From: [Scytonema hofmanni] UTEX 2349 | GTDB lineage: Bacteria; Cyanobacteriota; Cyanobacteriia; Cyanobacteriales; Nostocaceae | Assembly: GCF_000582685.1 (NCBI RefSeq) | Contig: NZ_KK073768.1 | Span: 978,819 to 1,001,385, forward strand | Direction: 5' to 3' | DNA length: 22,567 bases | In this document: positions 14,881 through 22,440 of the stretch, piece after piece | How the letters are laid out: each line of letters opens with the position of its first letter | Position numbering within the stretch: the first letter of the stretch is position 1 | The notes under the pieces: model-generated | Told to the model about the DNA's origin: nothing | Seen by the model: only the letters and a program-made list of their open reading frames with translations | The model's database searches: none | Position numbers and translations under genes: made by a program

Positions 14881-16947
14881 TTATTTTGTAGTGACTAAAC
14901 AAATTAATTGGTCTTCTGGCTTGGCTTTAGGATCAAAATATTCTACCTTTTGCTCTTGACATAGTTCTTGAATCAAATTTTCCATTTCCGATTCATTTAC
15001 TAGAGAAAATTTTGCCTTAGTCTCTTTAATTAAAGTTGGTAATCCTATGAAACTTTGGGTTTTTACTAGATTCAGCATCAAATTTTTAACTGGTTGTAAA
15101 TCGGGTTTACCGTTACCATTGTCTTTTTCTTCACTTGTTGGATAAACCATTTTTAATTCCTGCAATAAAGTACACTTTTGCAAAATGTTGCACTCGCGGG
15201 TTAAAGTTTGTAATTCTTGCAAAGTAATAGTTTTGCCTGCAAGCACCAATTCATTAGCAAGTGCAGAATTTACAAAGCTGTGGTATGTCGGTAAGTAGCA
15301 AACAGAAGGCAGATCCGGCTTGATATGATGATGATTAGTAAATGTGAAAATTTTTCTGTAGAGTTGATTGCCGACATTCTGTTTGTTTCCTAAATTTCCA
15401 GCGCGAATTAAGTACAAAGTTTGACAGAGATTTTGCTGAATTGCTGTTTGGCAAGCATTCATAATATTGAAAAAGGTCTGCATGTTTGATTCTTCTGCCC
15501 AAACTACGCCTACTCGTTGCAGTTTCCCAGACTGTTGATAACTCAAAGAATTATTGGCGTATTTTCCACTTATGAGTTTGGTCTTAATTTCCTGTACTTG
15601 TAATGCCTCTAAAGCTTCTTGCAACATCCGAATTAAATCGGGTGCAGGTAAAAGAGCTCTCTTAGTATATTTGCCCTGAACTTTTTGATATTCCTGCTGC
15701 CATAGCAATTCAAATTCTGCTTTAATTTTCTCCCAAGGAGGTGGCGGAATTTCACCCTTTAACCATTTTGGCTTAGGGGGTTGTTTATCTCTGAATACCC
15801 ATTCTTTATAATCCTGGTATAATTGTTTCCCTAGATTCAGAAAATCGCGGGGTGTAGCTTTGCGGCTAAGGAATGCGTTTTCTAACATTTGCCGATTTAA
15901 TGGGTAAATTGGGGAAGTAGGTTTGGGGTTAGCTTGATTGTGCAGGGGATAGAGTCGAGTAGCTAAGAGGGCTTCGCCTTGTTCCAGCGTGATACGTTTT
16001 AATGGAATTCTGATAGTAGCTCTATCTATGTCAGAGGGATGAACTCGCTTATAATTGTTGTGCCAGTCCTCTGTCCTGATGCTGATGATAATTAGTAAAT
16101 TTTTCCACTTACCGTTATGAATCGTAGAGTTGATATTGAATAAAGCTTGTAGATCAGTAGAGCCATCTGGTAAACGAGCAATGTTCTCTAACTGATCGAA
16201 ACACAACACAATCGGCTGAGTTTTCGCAGAAATTTTGCTAAAGTTGCCCAAGATACCCTGCGCTTTGTCTTCATCATCAATTGATTGCTTAACTCTTAAT
16301 TTTTTAAGACTAACTTCATCTAAATCATCTCCTTTCAACCATTCACAAGCTAAAAAGTACAAATCTGGATTAGTCAGGTCATAAAGAACCCCAAAGAATT
16401 CATTAGCATTATAAATTCCTGTGGTGCCAATGGTTTTTTTAAGAATGTCAATGAATACTTGGCGATCGCGTTCAGCGTCTGTTTTCCCAAAAAAGCCTTT
16501 AATTTTACCAATAAATTTTTGTTGATCGCTTTTTAACTGCTTCTGAATCGTAGAAAAGCAGCTTTTGAGCCAAAGGATTAATTGAGAATCTGCTTGTCCT
16601 GCTGGAGCATTAACTAGGCTATCAACAGTATGACGTAATACGTGCTGCCAGATATAGTCGCTCTGTGGAAACGGACCAATATATGCAAAAAAAGCTTGAT
16701 TGTTTAGCTCTTCTTTCAACTGACCCATAAAATGAGTCTTTCCCGATCCAGAATCACCATAGAGAATTAAACTACGGGTTTGATGGTCTTGGGAAATCTG
16801 TCCAATTACACTTTTGATTTGGGTTAATTCTTTTTGATGAATAGATTCAACTGTAGGAAATGGCTGCTGCTCTTCCCAAAAGTTACCTGCTACTGAGTTA
16901 TCGAATGGATTAAGCGATTGTATAATAAGTTTATCAATTTCTGCCAT
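14881..16947 (-). CDS. Orc/Cdc6- or STAND-like AAA ATPase
   Basis: 688-aa P-loop ATPase, second gene of the operon. A KELTQIKSVIGQI segment precedes Walker A GDSGSGKTH (64-72). Walker B is IVLCFDQLEN (246-255, D251), unusually far from Walker A because of a 150-residue helical insertion. ISIRTEDW (288-295) looks like a sensor-1 strand, and RKATPRDFLNLG (362-373) like an Orc/Cdc6 sensor-2 region. About 475-565 is an alpha/beta domain I do not recognise (RVGVVWAEESNMQTFF). About 620-688 looks like a winged helix. ATG 16947 is preferred because an upstream start at 17082 would overlap the preceding gene by 80 bp and adds residues of no family character. The spacing is 55 bp from the winged-helix gene and 32 bp to the fusion gene. 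The role is inferred: ATP-dependent DNA binding, loading or signalling for the translocase-nuclease. Confidence 0.8.
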   Translation of the reverse strand: MAEIDKLIIQSLNPFDNSVAGNFWEEQQPFPTVESIHQKELTQIKSVIGQISQDHQTRSLILYGDSGSGKTHFMGQLKEELNNQAFFAYIGPFPQSDYIWQHVLRHTVDSLVNAPAGQADSQLILWLKSCFSTIQKQLKSDQQKFIGKIKGFFGKTDAERDRQVFIDILKKTIGTTGIYNANEFFGVLYDLTNPDLYFLACEWLKGDDLDEVSLKKLRVKQSIDDEDKAQGILGNFSKISAKTQPIVLCFDQLENIARLPDGSTDLQALFNINSTIHNGKWKNLLIIISIRTEDWHNNYKRVHPSDIDRATIRIPLKRITLEQGEALLATRLYPLHNQANPKPTSPIYPLNRQMLENAFLSRKATPRDFLNLGKQLYQDYKEWVFRDKQPPKPKWLKGEIPPPPWEKIKAEFELLWQQEYQKVQGKYTKRALLPAPDLIRMLQEALEALQVQEIKTKLISGKYANNSLSYQQSGKLQRVGVVWAEESNMQTFFNIMNACQTAIQQNLCQTLYLIRAGNLGNKQNVGNQLYRKIFTFTNHHHIKPDLPSVCYLPTYHSFVNSALANELVLAGKTITLQELQTLTRECNILQKCTLLQELKMVYPTSEEKDNGNGKPDLQPVKNLMLNLVKTQSFIGLPTLIKETKAKFSLVNESEMENLIQELCQEQKVEYFDPKAKPEDQLICLVTTK

Positions 16948-17002
16948 GCTGAAATACCTGCTAAAAATGAAAGTTACTTGCTCGTAATTTAGATGTAAAT
17001 TG

Positions 17003-17851
17003 TTAGATTGTTGTAATGAAAAACAACGAACCACCGCTAAATTGGGGAATTCCCGCTTCAACTTGCTCAGGTGTATAATCACCTGGTTCTGCCAACTTAC
17101 TTAATTCAATTTGGTCGCTTTCTTCTAGACGATAAAGCGCTTTATCTAATTCTTCCCGTGAAAGCGGTGGTTGTAACTTTTGCCGCAGATGAAAAATTGG
17201 CAAATAATTGTCACTACCCAGTTCCCGATCTAATTTCTGGATAGTTTGTAAAATTTCTTCATCAGTGAGATTACTAATTGTTACAGCAGCAGACTCTACA
17301 CTGATAGGTGCTGAAGTAGATACTGGTTCTGGCTTATTGGGCAAAGTTTTCCGCAAAAAGCGCAGATAATTACTCAGTAGCTCTAAGCTGATGACAGGGT
17401 TAGAGCCTTTGTTAGGACTGTAATCATCCCGCAAATATTCAATTCCGCGTTCAGTCAGCCAAACCTCAGGTTTACTCTTTTTGATTTTGAGTTCAGCTTC
17501 AATTAATCCGCGATCGCTTAAACTTTTTAAGATGGCATCTCGTTCAGCAGCTTTGGGTGAGGTGATTTCGCTGGGGGTGATTTTTCCCGAAGCTTTACTT
17601 ATCTTCTCCAGCACCTTCAGTTCTTTGTCTGCGATCGCCACTTTTGTCGGCTCTTGCAATAAAGCTCTACCTGGTGGTAAAATCTTAACTGCGGCAATCT
17701 CGCGGGAATAATCTACTAATTCGCGATCGCCTAAATCTCGACAAATTTTGTCTTTACCTTTAAAACTGCTAAAGATGTTGGCACTTAAAGTTGACCGATA
17801 ATCGGCACATCCCAACAACTTCAGTAAGAACTTTAATTCGTTAGTATCCAT
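17003..17851 (-). CDS. Multi-winged-helix protein, operon gene 1
   Basis: 282-aa protein that I cannot name. It appears to hold three winged-helix-like units: about 1-68 (DTNELKFLLKLLG then a region ending VKILPPGRALL), about 73-140 (ADKELKVLEKISK, ITPSEI, ILKSLSDRGLIE, WLTERGIEYL), and about 195-282 (LTDEEILQTIQKLDREL, YLPIFHLRQKL, LDKALYRLEESDQIEL, ending GGSLFFITTI). A proline/serine linker near 170-192 separates the last two. No catalytic motif is visible, so a DNA-binding or adaptor role is inferred. ATG 17851 is preferred to ATG 17965, whose 38 extra residues have no domain character and would nearly meet the divergent gene. It is the first gene of the operon, with 55 bp to the AAA gene. 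Confidence 0.7.
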   Translation of the reverse strand: MDTNELKFLLKLLGCADYRSTLSANIFSSFKGKDKICRDLGDRELVDYSREIAAVKILPPGRALLQEPTKVAIADKELKVLEKISKASGKITPSEITSPKAAERDAILKSLSDRGLIEAELKIKKSKPEVWLTERGIEYLRDDYSPNKGSNPVISLELLSNYLRFLRKTLPNKPEPVSTSAPISVESAAVTISNLTDEEILQTIQKLDRELGSDNYLPIFHLRQKLQPPLSREELDKALYRLEESDQIELSKLAEPGDYTPEQVEAGIPQFSGGSLFFITTI

Positions 17852-18076
17852 GCGGGTAATCTTGCCTAAATCTGAATCAGCACTACTGTAGCCCGAACCG
17901 GAATAATTTACACATTCTTTTATCCTAGCTAGAATTAATGCGAACATGCATTGAGCCGGGAGCAAATCAGGTCGTTTTTTGTACCCTACTTCGTGCTCTT
18001 ACGAGTATGCGATCGCATCATCCCCGCAACCGAAAGCGCTACACTAAGGACATCCTCCAAAAGTTCTCAAATCCTT
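17852..18076. promoter_or_regulatory. Divergent promoter region
   Basis: 225 bp between the start codons of the three-gene operon (-) and the AAA-nuclease gene (+). Both promoters should lie here. I see a HIP1 palindrome TGCGATCGCA (18008-18017) and a small palindrome ATGCAT near 17946, but no convincing -35/-10 pair, and only a distant AAGGA (about 18046) before the plus-strand start. Confidence 0.35.
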
Positions 18077-19627
18077 ATGCCTCGTTGGTTTAATACCGCA
18101 GGTCCTTGTAAAGCCGACATTCACTACATGCTACCCCCAACTGTTAGGTTGCCTTCTTTGGAGCGACTAATTGCCCAAGAAAGCTATTTTGTCATCCACG
18201 CTCCTCGGCAAACTGGTAAAACCACGGCAATGATGGCATTAGCGAAACAACTTACGGAAAGCGGCAGCTACGCGGCAGTCATGGTATCTGCGGAAGTAGG
18301 TGCTCCCTTTAGTGATGATCCAGGAAAAGCCGAATTAGCAATTCTTGGTGCTTGGCGTGATACAATTGCAGTCTACTTACCTCCTGAGTTACAACCACCT
18401 GTTTGGTCCCAAGGGGAGGCAGGACAAAGAATTCGAGCTAATTTACAGGCATGGGCGCAAGCAACACCTAGACCTTTAGTTCTGTTTATTGATGAAATCG
18501 ACTCTTTACAGGATGAAGCGCTGATTTCGATTTTGCGACAGTTACGTGATGGTTATCGCAGTCGTCCGAAAAACTTTCCCTTATCTGTCGGGTTAATCGG
18601 TTTACGAGATGTGCGGGATTATAAGGTTGCTTCTGGGGGGAGCGATAGATTAAATACAGCCAGTCCCTTTAATATCAAAGTCCGCTCCCTAACTTTGAGA
18701 GATTTTAATGCGATGGAGGTAGCGCAACTATACCAACAACACACCGACGACACGGGACAAGTTTTTACCCCTGAGGCAATCGAGACAGCATTTTACTTGA
18801 CTCAGGGACAACCTTGGTTAGTAAATGCCCTTGCTAAAGAAGTTGTCGAAGAAATGGTAACGGATACTGCGATCGCAATTACACCTGAGCATATTCACGA
18901 AGCTAAAGAAGTGCTAATTAAAAGGCAAGATACTCATCTTGATTCCCTAGCTGAAAGACTGCGAGAACCGAGAGTAAAGGCAATTATTGAACCGATACTT
19001 GCAGGTTTAGAACTAGGGAATGTGCCTAATGATGATATCCAGTTTGTTATCGACCTGGGTTTATGTAAAATGGACCCCTTGGGAGGACTTGCGATCGCTA
19101 ATCCGATTTACCGCGAGGTTTTACCTAGAGTATTAACGGTGACACCGATGGCTTCTTTGCCTCAAATCGCACCTACTTGGTTAACTAAGTCAGGTGAGTT
19201 AAATACAGATGACTTATTAAAGGCGTTTTTAGCATTTTGGCGGCAGCATGGTGAACCATTACTTGGTAGTGCATCTTATCATGAGATTGCCCCTCATTTG
19301 GTGTTAATGGCATTTTTGCATCGTGTGGTGAATGGGGGTGGAACTCTGGAACGGGAATATGCAATTGGACGCGATCGCATGGATTTGTGTCTCAGATATG
19401 GGAATATAACATTGGGAATTGAGTTAAAAGCTTGGCGAGATAAAAGGGGAGATCCAATGGAATCAGGCATTGAGCAGTTAGATTCCTATTTGGCAAGGTT
19501 GGGGGTAAATTTTGGTTGGTTGATTGTTTTCGATTTACGTGCCAAGGCTTTGCCCATTGAGGAGCGATTAACAAGTGAAGTTACAACTACAAAAAATGGG
19601 CGTTCTGTGACTATTGTTCGGGCATAA
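18077..19627 (+). CDS. AAA ATPase with C-terminal PD-(D/E)XK domain
   Basis: 516-aa protein. The N-terminal ATPase is of the AAA-like/archaeal-ATPase (STAND-related) type: Walker A APRQTGKTT (42-50), Walker B LVLFIDEID (134-142, D139/E140), GLIGLRDVRDY as a sensor-like strand and LTQGQPWLVNALAKE (241-255), which is typical of this family. Residues about 270-360 are helical/winged-helix-like. The C-terminal domain (about 380-516) has a nuclease-like core: E425, D436 in GRDRMDLCLRY, E449-x-K451 in GIELKAW, and IEQLDSYL (Q467-x3-Y471), then GWLIVFD. ATG 18077 is chosen because the family sequence MPRWFNTAGPCK starts there; the upstream 42 codons from 17951 show none. It is transcribed away from the three-gene operon and is 15 bp from the convergent GT2 gene. 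Such proteins occur widely in cyanobacteria; the role is unknown. Confidence 0.82.
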   Translation: MPRWFNTAGPCKADIHYMLPPTVRLPSLERLIAQESYFVIHAPRQTGKTTAMMALAKQLTESGSYAAVMVSAEVGAPFSDDPGKAELAILGAWRDTIAVYLPPELQPPVWSQGEAGQRIRANLQAWAQATPRPLVLFIDEIDSLQDEALISILRQLRDGYRSRPKNFPLSVGLIGLRDVRDYKVASGGSDRLNTASPFNIKVRSLTLRDFNAMEVAQLYQQHTDDTGQVFTPEAIETAFYLTQGQPWLVNALAKEVVEEMVTDTAIAITPEHIHEAKEVLIKRQDTHLDSLAERLREPRVKAIIEPILAGLELGNVPNDDIQFVIDLGLCKMDPLGGLAIANPIYREVLPRVLTVTPMASLPQIAPTWLTKSGELNTDDLLKAFLAFWRQHGEPLLGSASYHEIAPHLVLMAFLHRVVNGGGTLEREYAIGRDRMDLCLRYGNITLGIELKAWRDKRGDPMESGIEQLDSYLARLGVNFGWLIVFDLRAKALPIEERLTSEVTTTKNGRSVTIVRA

Positions 19628-19642
19628 TACACATTCTGCACT

Positions 19643-20590
19643 TCATCCCCTTACACTCCGCACCAAATCAAAAGCCTTACCCCGCAACCCAACCGGCAAC
19701 ATAGACAACCCCAACCCAGTCCAAGCTTTAACAGTAGAAAAAGACTTTCCTGCTAAAACTAACTCTCTTCCTTTTTGCGTTTCACCTGTTTCAATCAACC
19801 GTAAACCTAACAATAATTGCGTCTCATAAAGCTTGTTTTGTCTAATTCTTTCCAACTTTTCGGAATCAAATTTATAATTTTCTAAATATCCTATTTTATC
19901 AGTTAAATAACGAATTCCGCGATTAATACCTTGCTGTTCAGCGTGAACGCGATATTCCATCAACAATTCTGGTAAATAATAACCCTTTTTCCCAGCCAAA
20001 GCTAACCGCACAAACAAATCATTATCTTCACAGTTTTGCATATTAGGCAGCATATATCCCAATTCTTGCAAAATTTGGCGACGAAATAAACTTGCACCAA
20101 TTTGAAAGCTTTGTTTAACAAACACAACTTCCAACAAATTATCGACAATACCCTCCGATAAACTTTTTCTTCCCCAAAAACGAGAATTTTCTTGAGTTTT
20201 CGCTTCATCCCTGACATTATTAATATCAATTATCCAGTGATCGGTACCAACAAAACTAATACTGGAATCTTGATCAAGAATTGCGACAGTACGCGCTAAA
20301 AAATCTGAAGTTAGCCGATCATCATCATCAAATTTCATAAAATATTCGCCTGTTGCAGCTTCAAAGCCAGAGCGCATATTATTGCTTTTACCAATATTTT
20401 GCGGATGACGAATATATTTAATTCGGCTATCTGTATACAGTGACATCAACTCAGGTGTGCTATCAACAGAACCGTCATCACAGATAATTAATTCAAAGTC
20501 TTGATAAGACTGCTTGAGTACACTTTCAATTGCGAAAGGCAGTAAATTAACTCGATTAAAAGTGGCAATGGAAACAGTAACTTTAGGCAT
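19643..20590 (-). CDS. Family 2 glycosyltransferase
   Basis: 315-aa GT-A fold transferase that moves a sugar from a nucleotide-sugar donor, probably at the cytoplasmic face of the membrane for cell-surface polysaccharide. The start VTVSIATFNR (4-13) is the classic GT2 strand. ELIICDDGSVDST (34-46) holds the donor-binding DDG (38-40). KFDDDDRL (86-93) is the metal-binding DXD. CEDNDLFVRLAL matches the acceptor-side ED motif. No membrane helices are visible. ATG 20590 is immediately before the first beta strand. The donor and acceptor cannot be read. It is divergent from a GT4-type gene, which suggests a shared pathway. Confidence 0.92.
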   Translation of the reverse strand: MPKVTVSIATFNRVNLLPFAIESVLKQSYQDFELIICDDGSVDSTPELMSLYTDSRIKYIRHPQNIGKSNNMRSGFEAATGEYFMKFDDDDRLTSDFLARTVAILDQDSSISFVGTDHWIIDINNVRDEAKTQENSRFWGRKSLSEGIVDNLLEVVFVKQSFQIGASLFRRQILQELGYMLPNMQNCEDNDLFVRLALAGKKGYYLPELLMEYRVHAEQQGINRGIRYLTDKIGYLENYKFDSEKLERIRQNKLYETQLLLGLRLIETGETQKGRELVLAGKSFSTVKAWTGLGLSMLPVGLRGKAFDLVRSVRG

Positions 20591-20659
20591 ATTTTATAAA
20601 ATTAATATTGACGACAGTAAAAATACTGTTTTTGAATTTGCTTTCTTCATACCGTTATT

Positions 20660-20712
20660 AGCCCACGTAGGTGGGCTTTGTTTTTGTAGCCCCAGGCTTC
20701 TAGCCTGAGGGC
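20660..20712. repeat. Double-hairpin repeat in GT2/GT4 promoter region
   Basis: First hairpin AGCCCAC-GTAG-GTGGGCT (20660-20677) is followed by TTGTTTTT. The second (20689-20712) has stem GCCC-CAGGCT / AGCCTG-A-GGGC. The first looks like an intrinsic terminator on the plus strand, but no plus-strand gene precedes it. This unit resembles dispersed repeats of Nostocales, so it is listed as a repeat. Confidence 0.65.
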
Positions 20713-20811
20713 AATAAAGCGCAACTTCACACAGAATTGGTATCAGTATTTTATTCAAATTAGAAATAGCTGACAACAATTATATCGGTATAATTCTGAT
20801 GACATAAACTA

Positions 20812-20839
20812 TTGACTAAGGTCATTGTATATATATCAT
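20812..20839 (+). promoter_or_regulatory. Candidate sigma70-type promoter for the GT4 gene
   Basis: TTGACT (20812-20817), a 16-bp spacer, then TATCAT (20834-20839). The start codon follows 36 bp later. A consensus-perfect TATAAT at 20789-20794 lacks a well-spaced -35 element. Confidence 0.35.
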
Positions 20840-20875
20840 CCCTGTACTTGGTATTATTCCCAATTATCAGCTTTT

Positions 20876-22099
20876 ATGAACATCTTAATGCTATCTTCGA
20901 CATTTCCCTATCCACCAACACGGGGGGGAACCCAGGTAAGGACGTTTAATTTACTCAAGTATCTCAGTCAACATCATGCTATTACATTAGTGACCCAACG
21001 CGATCGCCATATCACAGATGCAGAAATAGCCGAATTGCGGGATTGTGTCGATAATCTCGTCGTTTTTGATCGTCCCGCCGATTCTGGCACTGCCACAGGT
21101 ATACTAAAAAAAATCCAGCGTTTCAGCACATTTCTCTATCAAGGGACACCTCCGAGTGTCTTAAACCGCTACTCAGTTGAGATGCAAAACTGGATTGATA
21201 ACTTTGTAGAAGCAGGGAAATGTGATGTAATTACCTGCGAACATAGCGTTAATGAAATTTATATTCGTCCTCAATTTCAGAAACAGGTGCGGACTTTAGT
21301 TGATGTTCATAGTTCTGTTTACGGCACTTGTCTTAATCAACTAGAAAATGGCATTTCTGAAAATAAACTCAGAGACAAAATTAATTTACCGCTCTTGCGT
21401 CGTTATGAACAAAATTACTGCTCCAAATTTTCGGTAATTGTAGCGACAACTGAAGAAGATAAAATTCAATTACAAAAATTTGTGCCAAATACGGAAATTA
21501 AAGTTATTCCTAATGGTGTAGATTTAGTTTCCTTCCCCAATCGCATCACCGATCCGGGGGGACATCGTTTAATTTTTATCGGTGCAATGGATAACTTACC
21601 AAACATTGATGCTGTTTGCTTTTTTAGTAACGAAGTTTTACCAGAAATTCAAAAACGTTACCCAAATACAACTTTTGATATTGTTGGTTCTCATCCGACA
21701 CCGGAAGTTTTAGCACTGAAGGATAAACCAGGAATTACTGTTACTGGGCGCGTACCTTCGATGGTAGAATACTTACATCAAGCCACAATCTGCGTTGTGT
21801 CAATGCGGACGGGGTTTGGCATTAAAAATAAAACTTTAGAAGCAATGGCAGCAGGTGTGCCGATAGTGGCAAGCGATCGCGGTTTAGAAGGGCTAGCGGT
21901 AGATGATTTCAGTGTACCATTACGCGCATTACGGGCAAATAATCCAGCAGAATACGTCACCGTTATTAGTCAACTATTTGATAGTCCACAACTGCGAAAC
22001 GAATTATCTCGCAACGCTAGACAACTAGTAGAAACTCAATTCACTTGGGAAACTGCCGGTAAACTTTATGAACAAGTTTGTCTTGGGAGTAATAGGTAA
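20876..22099 (+). CDS. GT4-type glycosyltransferase (GT-B fold)
   Basis: 407-aa glycosyltransferase of the GT4/GT1-like group. The N-terminal MNILMLSSTFPYPPTRGGTQ has the P-P-x-x-G-G loop of the acceptor domain. VIPNGVDLVSFP and LIFIGAMDNLPN mark the start of the donor domain. Around residues 314-340, FGIKNKTLEAMAAGVP with SDRGLEGL carries the E-x7-E type nucleotide-sugar site. ATG 20876 is preferred to 20825: the 17 extra codons show no family character and overlap the candidate promoter. The likely role is cytoplasmic sugar transfer in surface polysaccharide synthesis, together with the divergent GT2; the substrates are unknown. It is followed by repeat copy 4, 34 bp past the stop. Confidence 0.92.
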   Translation: MNILMLSSTFPYPPTRGGTQVRTFNLLKYLSQHHAITLVTQRDRHITDAEIAELRDCVDNLVVFDRPADSGTATGILKKIQRFSTFLYQGTPPSVLNRYSVEMQNWIDNFVEAGKCDVITCEHSVNEIYIRPQFQKQVRTLVDVHSSVYGTCLNQLENGISENKLRDKINLPLLRRYEQNYCSKFSVIVATTEEDKIQLQKFVPNTEIKVIPNGVDLVSFPNRITDPGGHRLIFIGAMDNLPNIDAVCFFSNEVLPEIQKRYPNTTFDIVGSHPTPEVLALKDKPGITVTGRVPSMVEYLHQATICVVSMRTGFGIKNKTLEAMAAGVPIVASDRGLEGLAVDDFSVPLRALRANNPAEYVTVISQLFDSPQLRNELSRNARQLVETQFTWETAGKLYEQVCLGSNR

Positions 22100-22133
22100 T
22101 CGACCAAATTTAAATATGCATTATCCAGAACGT

Positions 22134-22166
22134 TTGTAAAGACGTAGCAGTGCTACGTCTCTACAA
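22134..22166. repeat. TTGTAGAGACG hairpin repeat, copy 4
   Basis: Arms TTGTAAAGACGTAGCA (22134-22149) and TGCTACGTCTCTACAA (22151-22166) around one base, with a single mismatch. The outer sequence matches copies 1-3; the inner TAGCA/TGCTA is unique to this copy yet self-complementary. Confidence 0.85.
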
Positions 22167-22200
22167 GGGTTGTGGACAAAGCATAGTTCATTTTCAACTT

Positions 22201-22308
22201 CTACAGCAGATTCCTTTGTTATGAGGTACATAATAGCCCCCTCATCGCTTGCGGGGAGGGGGTTGGGGGTGGGGTTCTTGTACCTCATGACACCGGGAAG
22301 TGCTGTAG
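22201..22308. repeat. 108-bp MITE-like element with 30-bp inverted ends
   Basis: Imperfect 30-bp inverted ends (22201-22230 and 22279-22308) match at 24 positions. The perfect outer parts are CTACAGCA / TGCTGTAG and the inner parts ATGAGGTACA / TGTACCTCAT. The loop (22231-22278) is a GC-rich repeat sharing CGCTTGCGGGGAGGG with 7151-7211. No target duplication is evident. Confidence 0.7.
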
Positions 22309-22330
22309 GGTTGCACTTCGATGCAATACA

Positions 22331-22366
22331 AACCTAACCCCCAACCCCTTCCCTATTCCGGGAAGG
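22331..22366. repeat. C-rich repeat with hairpin
   Basis: AACCTAACCCCCAACCCCTTC leads into a hairpin CCTTCCC / GGGAAGG (22347-22353, 22360-22366). It is of the same C-run/G-run family as the repeats at 576-617 and 7151-7211. Confidence 0.5.
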
Positions 22367-22440
22367 CAGGGTGGTTTCATACAAACAGAGAAAAATGACA
22401 ATACTTATGGGAGGCGATCGTAAATTGACAATCTGGAAGT

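Noticed and set aside
17851..17965. Longer N-terminus for the winged-helix protein (start at 17965)
   Set aside because: The 38 extra residues have no domain character and would overlap a longer frame of the divergent gene; ATG 17851 starts right at the first helix.
20660..20686. Dedicated intrinsic terminator on the plus strand
   Set aside because: It lies between two divergent start codons with no plus-strand gene upstream, and the unit resembles a dispersed double-hairpin repeat.
22367..22381. Left inverted repeat of the ISAs1 element
   Set aside because: Only CAGGG at a plausible distance from the transposase start supports it; the right end is outside the window, so it cannot be confirmed.
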